A DNA stretch of 64,000 nt from Clostridiales bacterium (GTDB taxonomy: Bacteria > Bacillota > Clostridia > Christensenellales > CAG-138), in contig SFDB01000002.1 in assembly GCA_004558825.1 (NCBI GenBank), positions 161,761 through 225,760 on the forward strand. The letters run 5' to 3'. Positions 62,476 through 64,000 of the stretch are shown one piece after another. The position numbers were made by a program, and so were the translations under genes. Each line of letters begins with the position of its first letter. Position 1 is the stretch's first letter. The notes below the pieces were generated by a model that saw only the letters and a list, made by a program, of their open reading frames with translations, made no database searches and was not told where the DNA came from.

Positions 62476-63608
62476 TTACAGAGCTTGTGATAAGCTGCCG
62501 CTGCGGTGAGCGGCTCATAGGTCTCGCCGAAGACAGATGCATAAATGAGATAGTCTTGGAAGACGACGAAAAAAGTCTTACAGGCTCAATATATGTCGGG
62601 CGCATAAAAAACGTATCGCCGGACATCTGCTGTGCGTTTGTCGATATAGGCGAAGGCAAGAACGGAGCACTGTTCGCAAAAGATGCGTGCATAGGTAAAC
62701 AAAGCATTCAAGCTGCGCTAAAGCGTGACGATGAGGTTCTCGTACAGGTTGTGCGCGATGCGCTCGGTAACAAGGGTGTTATGCTTACGCGAAAACTTAA
62801 ACTTTTTGGAAAAACATGCGTGTTGATAGCTAACGAAAGAGGTGTTAAGCTGTCGAAACGTGCGGAGAGCGGTGCGCGTCGCAGACTTGAGGCTTTGGGA
62901 AAATCTATAGCCGAAAAAACAGACTGCGGCGTTATAATGCGCTCTGCGGCGGCTACGGCAGATGACTCGGAAATAATGACTGAAGCGCTTGAAAATAAGC
63001 GGCGTATAGATGGATTTGTTCAAAGAAGCAAAACCGAGCGCGCACCGAAAAAGCTGCATGATGCAAATAAGTACGCGTTGCGAAGATTGAGAAACGAATG
63101 CTCAAATGTTGAAATAGATAAAATCTATGTCGATTGCGCGGAATGCCGCGATTATGTACTTGAAGCGCTCGGCGGCGAATATGCTCCGATAATATGTGCG
63201 GACAAGGCAGAATGCACCGAAATGCTGACAAAACTCAACGACGCCGCGAATGAGCGAAACGAGCGTATAGTGCGCCTCGAGAACGGAGCATACATCGTAA
63301 TTGACAAGACTGAAGCGCTCACGGTCATAGATGTAAATATGGGCGGCTTCGTCGGCTCCGACGCAACAAACGGCGCGGCGTTCAACGTAAATATTTGCGC
63401 TGTTTGCGAGGCGGCAAGGCAATTGAGGCTGCGAGATGTTGGAGGGATTGCGATAGTAGACATAATCGATATGGATGAACCGGCCGAACGGGACGCAGTG
63501 CTTGCCAAACTGAGAGAATGTATGCGTGCAGACAGAGGACGTTGCTCGTCCACGAATCTGACGCCTCTCGGCCTCATTGAGTTGACGCGCAGGAAGCGCG
63601 GATTTTAA
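62472..63608 (+). CDS. rng: ribonuclease E/G family protein, short form
   Basis: A 378-residue RNase G-like protein: S1/OB region (about 35-115) with GSIYVGRIKNV and AFVDIG, then a catalytic core with TVIDVNMGG and IVDIIDMDEP, which carry the two magnesium-binding Asp. It lacks the C-terminal zinc-link and small domain of E. coli RNase G (489 residues), ending at LTRRKRGF. It overlaps DUF2344 by 4 nt. In many Clostridia rplU-rpmA follow; here tRNAs follow. Confidence 0.87.
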   Translation: MITELVISCRCGERLIGLAEDRCINEIVLEDDEKSLTGSIYVGRIKNVSPDICCAFVDIGEGKNGALFAKDACIGKQSIQAALKRDDEVLVQVVRDALGNKGVMLTRKLKLFGKTCVLIANERGVKLSKRAESGARRRLEALGKSIAEKTDCGVIMRSAAATADDSEIMTEALENKRRIDGFVQRSKTERAPKKLHDANKYALRRLRNECSNVEIDKIYVDCAECRDYVLEALGGEYAPIICADKAECTEMLTKLNDAANERNERIVRLENGAYIVIDKTEALTVIDVNMGGFVGSDATNGAAFNVNICAVCEAARQLRLRDVGGIAIVDIIDMDEPAERDAVLAKLRECMRADRGRCSSTNLTPLGLIELTRRKRGF

Positions 63609-63666
63609 GCAAAAACGTCTCCACAAAAAATATATGAAAAATATTATGCTTTTTTTGAAAAAAATA

Positions 63667-63695
63667 GTGACAAAATAAGTTTTTGATGCTATACT
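63667..63695 (+). promoter_or_regulatory. promoter of the tRNA pair
   Basis: GTGACA and TATACT with a 17-nt spacer and an extended TG; predicted start about 10 nt before tRNA-Thr. Confidence 0.65.
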
Positions 63696-63712
63696 TATGA
63701 ACTGTCGGCAGT

Positions 63713-63788
<76 letters not shown>

Positions 63789-63790
63789 TT

Positions 63791-63867
63791 CGAGGCGTAG
63801 CGCAGTTTGGTAGCGCGTTTGGTTCGGGACCAAAAGGCCGCTGGTTCAAATCCAGTCGCCTCGACCA
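63791..63867 (+). tRNA. tRNA-Pro (anticodon CGG)
   Basis: Acceptor CGAGGCG/CGCCTCG, anticodon loop TTCGGGA on stem TTTGG/CCAAA, T arm CTGG-TTCAAAT-CCAG, discriminator A and encoded CCA. Two nt after tRNA-Thr, so co-transcribed. Confidence 0.97.
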
Positions 63868-63870
63868 GAA

Positions 63871-63912
63871 AAGAAACAACCTTTGTCTACCGGACAAAGG
63901 TTTGTTTCTTTT
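63871..63912 (+). terminator. terminator of the tRNA pair
   Basis: AAGAAACAACCTTTGTC pairs with GACAAAGGTTTGTTTCTT (one bulged T), giving a 17-bp stem that runs into TTTC. Confidence 0.88.
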
Positions 63913-63921
63913 CAACGAAAT

Positions 63922-64000
63922 AAATCCCTTGCGGGATTTGTGAAATACGCTTTGCGTGTGAAATATGGCTTCGCCATGTGAAATGCCTGCGGGCGTTGGT
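63922..64000. repeat. array of small hairpins joined by GTGAAAT, cut by window end
   Basis: Four short palindromes (AAATCCC/GGGATTT, ACGC/GCGT, ATGGC/GCCAT, GCC/GGC) alternate with identical GTGAAAT linkers at 63940, 63958 and 63978. Spacer period is 18-20 nt. The array runs toward the window edge and may continue. Confidence 0.7.

Overview
The window looks like chromosomal DNA of an anaerobic Bacillota of class Clostridia, probably a gut-type lineage with a spore-forming ancestry. The signs are an Asp23/AmaP/DUF2273 cell-envelope cluster, the Bacillota-only GlgD subunit beside GlgC, sporulation-type membrane proteins (YlbJ-like, SpoIVFA/SpoIVFB-like), a reverse rubrerythrin, a 2-oxoacid:ferredoxin oxidoreductase, Pta/AckA acetate metabolism and GGAGG-type ribosome binding sites. 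No respiratory chain, phage, transposase or CRISPR array is visible. Species cannot be named from the sequence alone.

Layout. 1-7.7 kb: one dense plus-strand run asp23-amaP-DUF2273-nusB-xseA-xseB-ispA-dxs-tlyA-nadK. 7.9-9.7 kb: a GntR regulator and an orphan solute-binding lipoprotein. 9.7-12.6 kb (minus): ComEC-like metallo-beta-lactamase protein, MATE pump, cupin. 12.7-17.4 kb (minus): a four-gene cassette of a Cys/His-rich secreted protein, two FtsX/MacB-type permeases and an ATPase, preceded by a structured leader and followed by a 192-bp repeat with terminal inverted repeats. 17.5-24.1 kb: glycogen operon glgB-glgC-glgD-glgA, then mscS. 24.3-29.4 kb: YbhJ-like aconitase-family hydratase, metallophosphoesterase, MTA/SAH-deaminase-like amidohydrolase. 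29.5-33.4 kb: mreC-mreD-PBP2. 33.6-35.2 kb: PopT (DUF368) and TcdA-like genes. 35.2-40.8 kb: ylbJ and tmcAL divergent from pta-ackA, then yceD-rpmF. 40.8-42.6 kb: an Lsa-type ABC-F ribosome-protection gene behind a leader with short ORFs and a hairpin. 42.8-50.2 kb: uridine kinase, reverse rubrerythrin, OGG1-type glycosylase, a LysR regulator divergent from a nucleoside-gate membrane protein, and the four-subunit oxidoreductase operon. 50.2-54.3 kb: GNAT, NUDIX, a second copy of the repeat, VanW and DUF3810. 54.4-55.8 kb: pgi. 55.9-63.6 kb: a run of lipoprotein, rodA, spoIVFA-like, spoIVFB, radical SAM/DUF2344 pair and RNase G. 63.7-64 kb: tRNA-Thr, tRNA-Pro, a terminator and an array of small hairpins cut by the window edge.

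How it fits together. Envelope growth is strongly represented: MreCD, PBP2, RodA, undecaprenyl-phosphate recycling by PopT, VanW, and undecaprenyl precursors from Dxs/IspA. Central metabolism is fermentative: glycogen storage, Pgi, ferredoxin-linked oxidoreductase, and acetate/ATP from Pta/AckA. The most unusual parts are the secreted-protein/ABC cassette with its leader, the pair of structured repeats whose differences preserve base pairing, and the Lsa gene with its attenuator-like leader.
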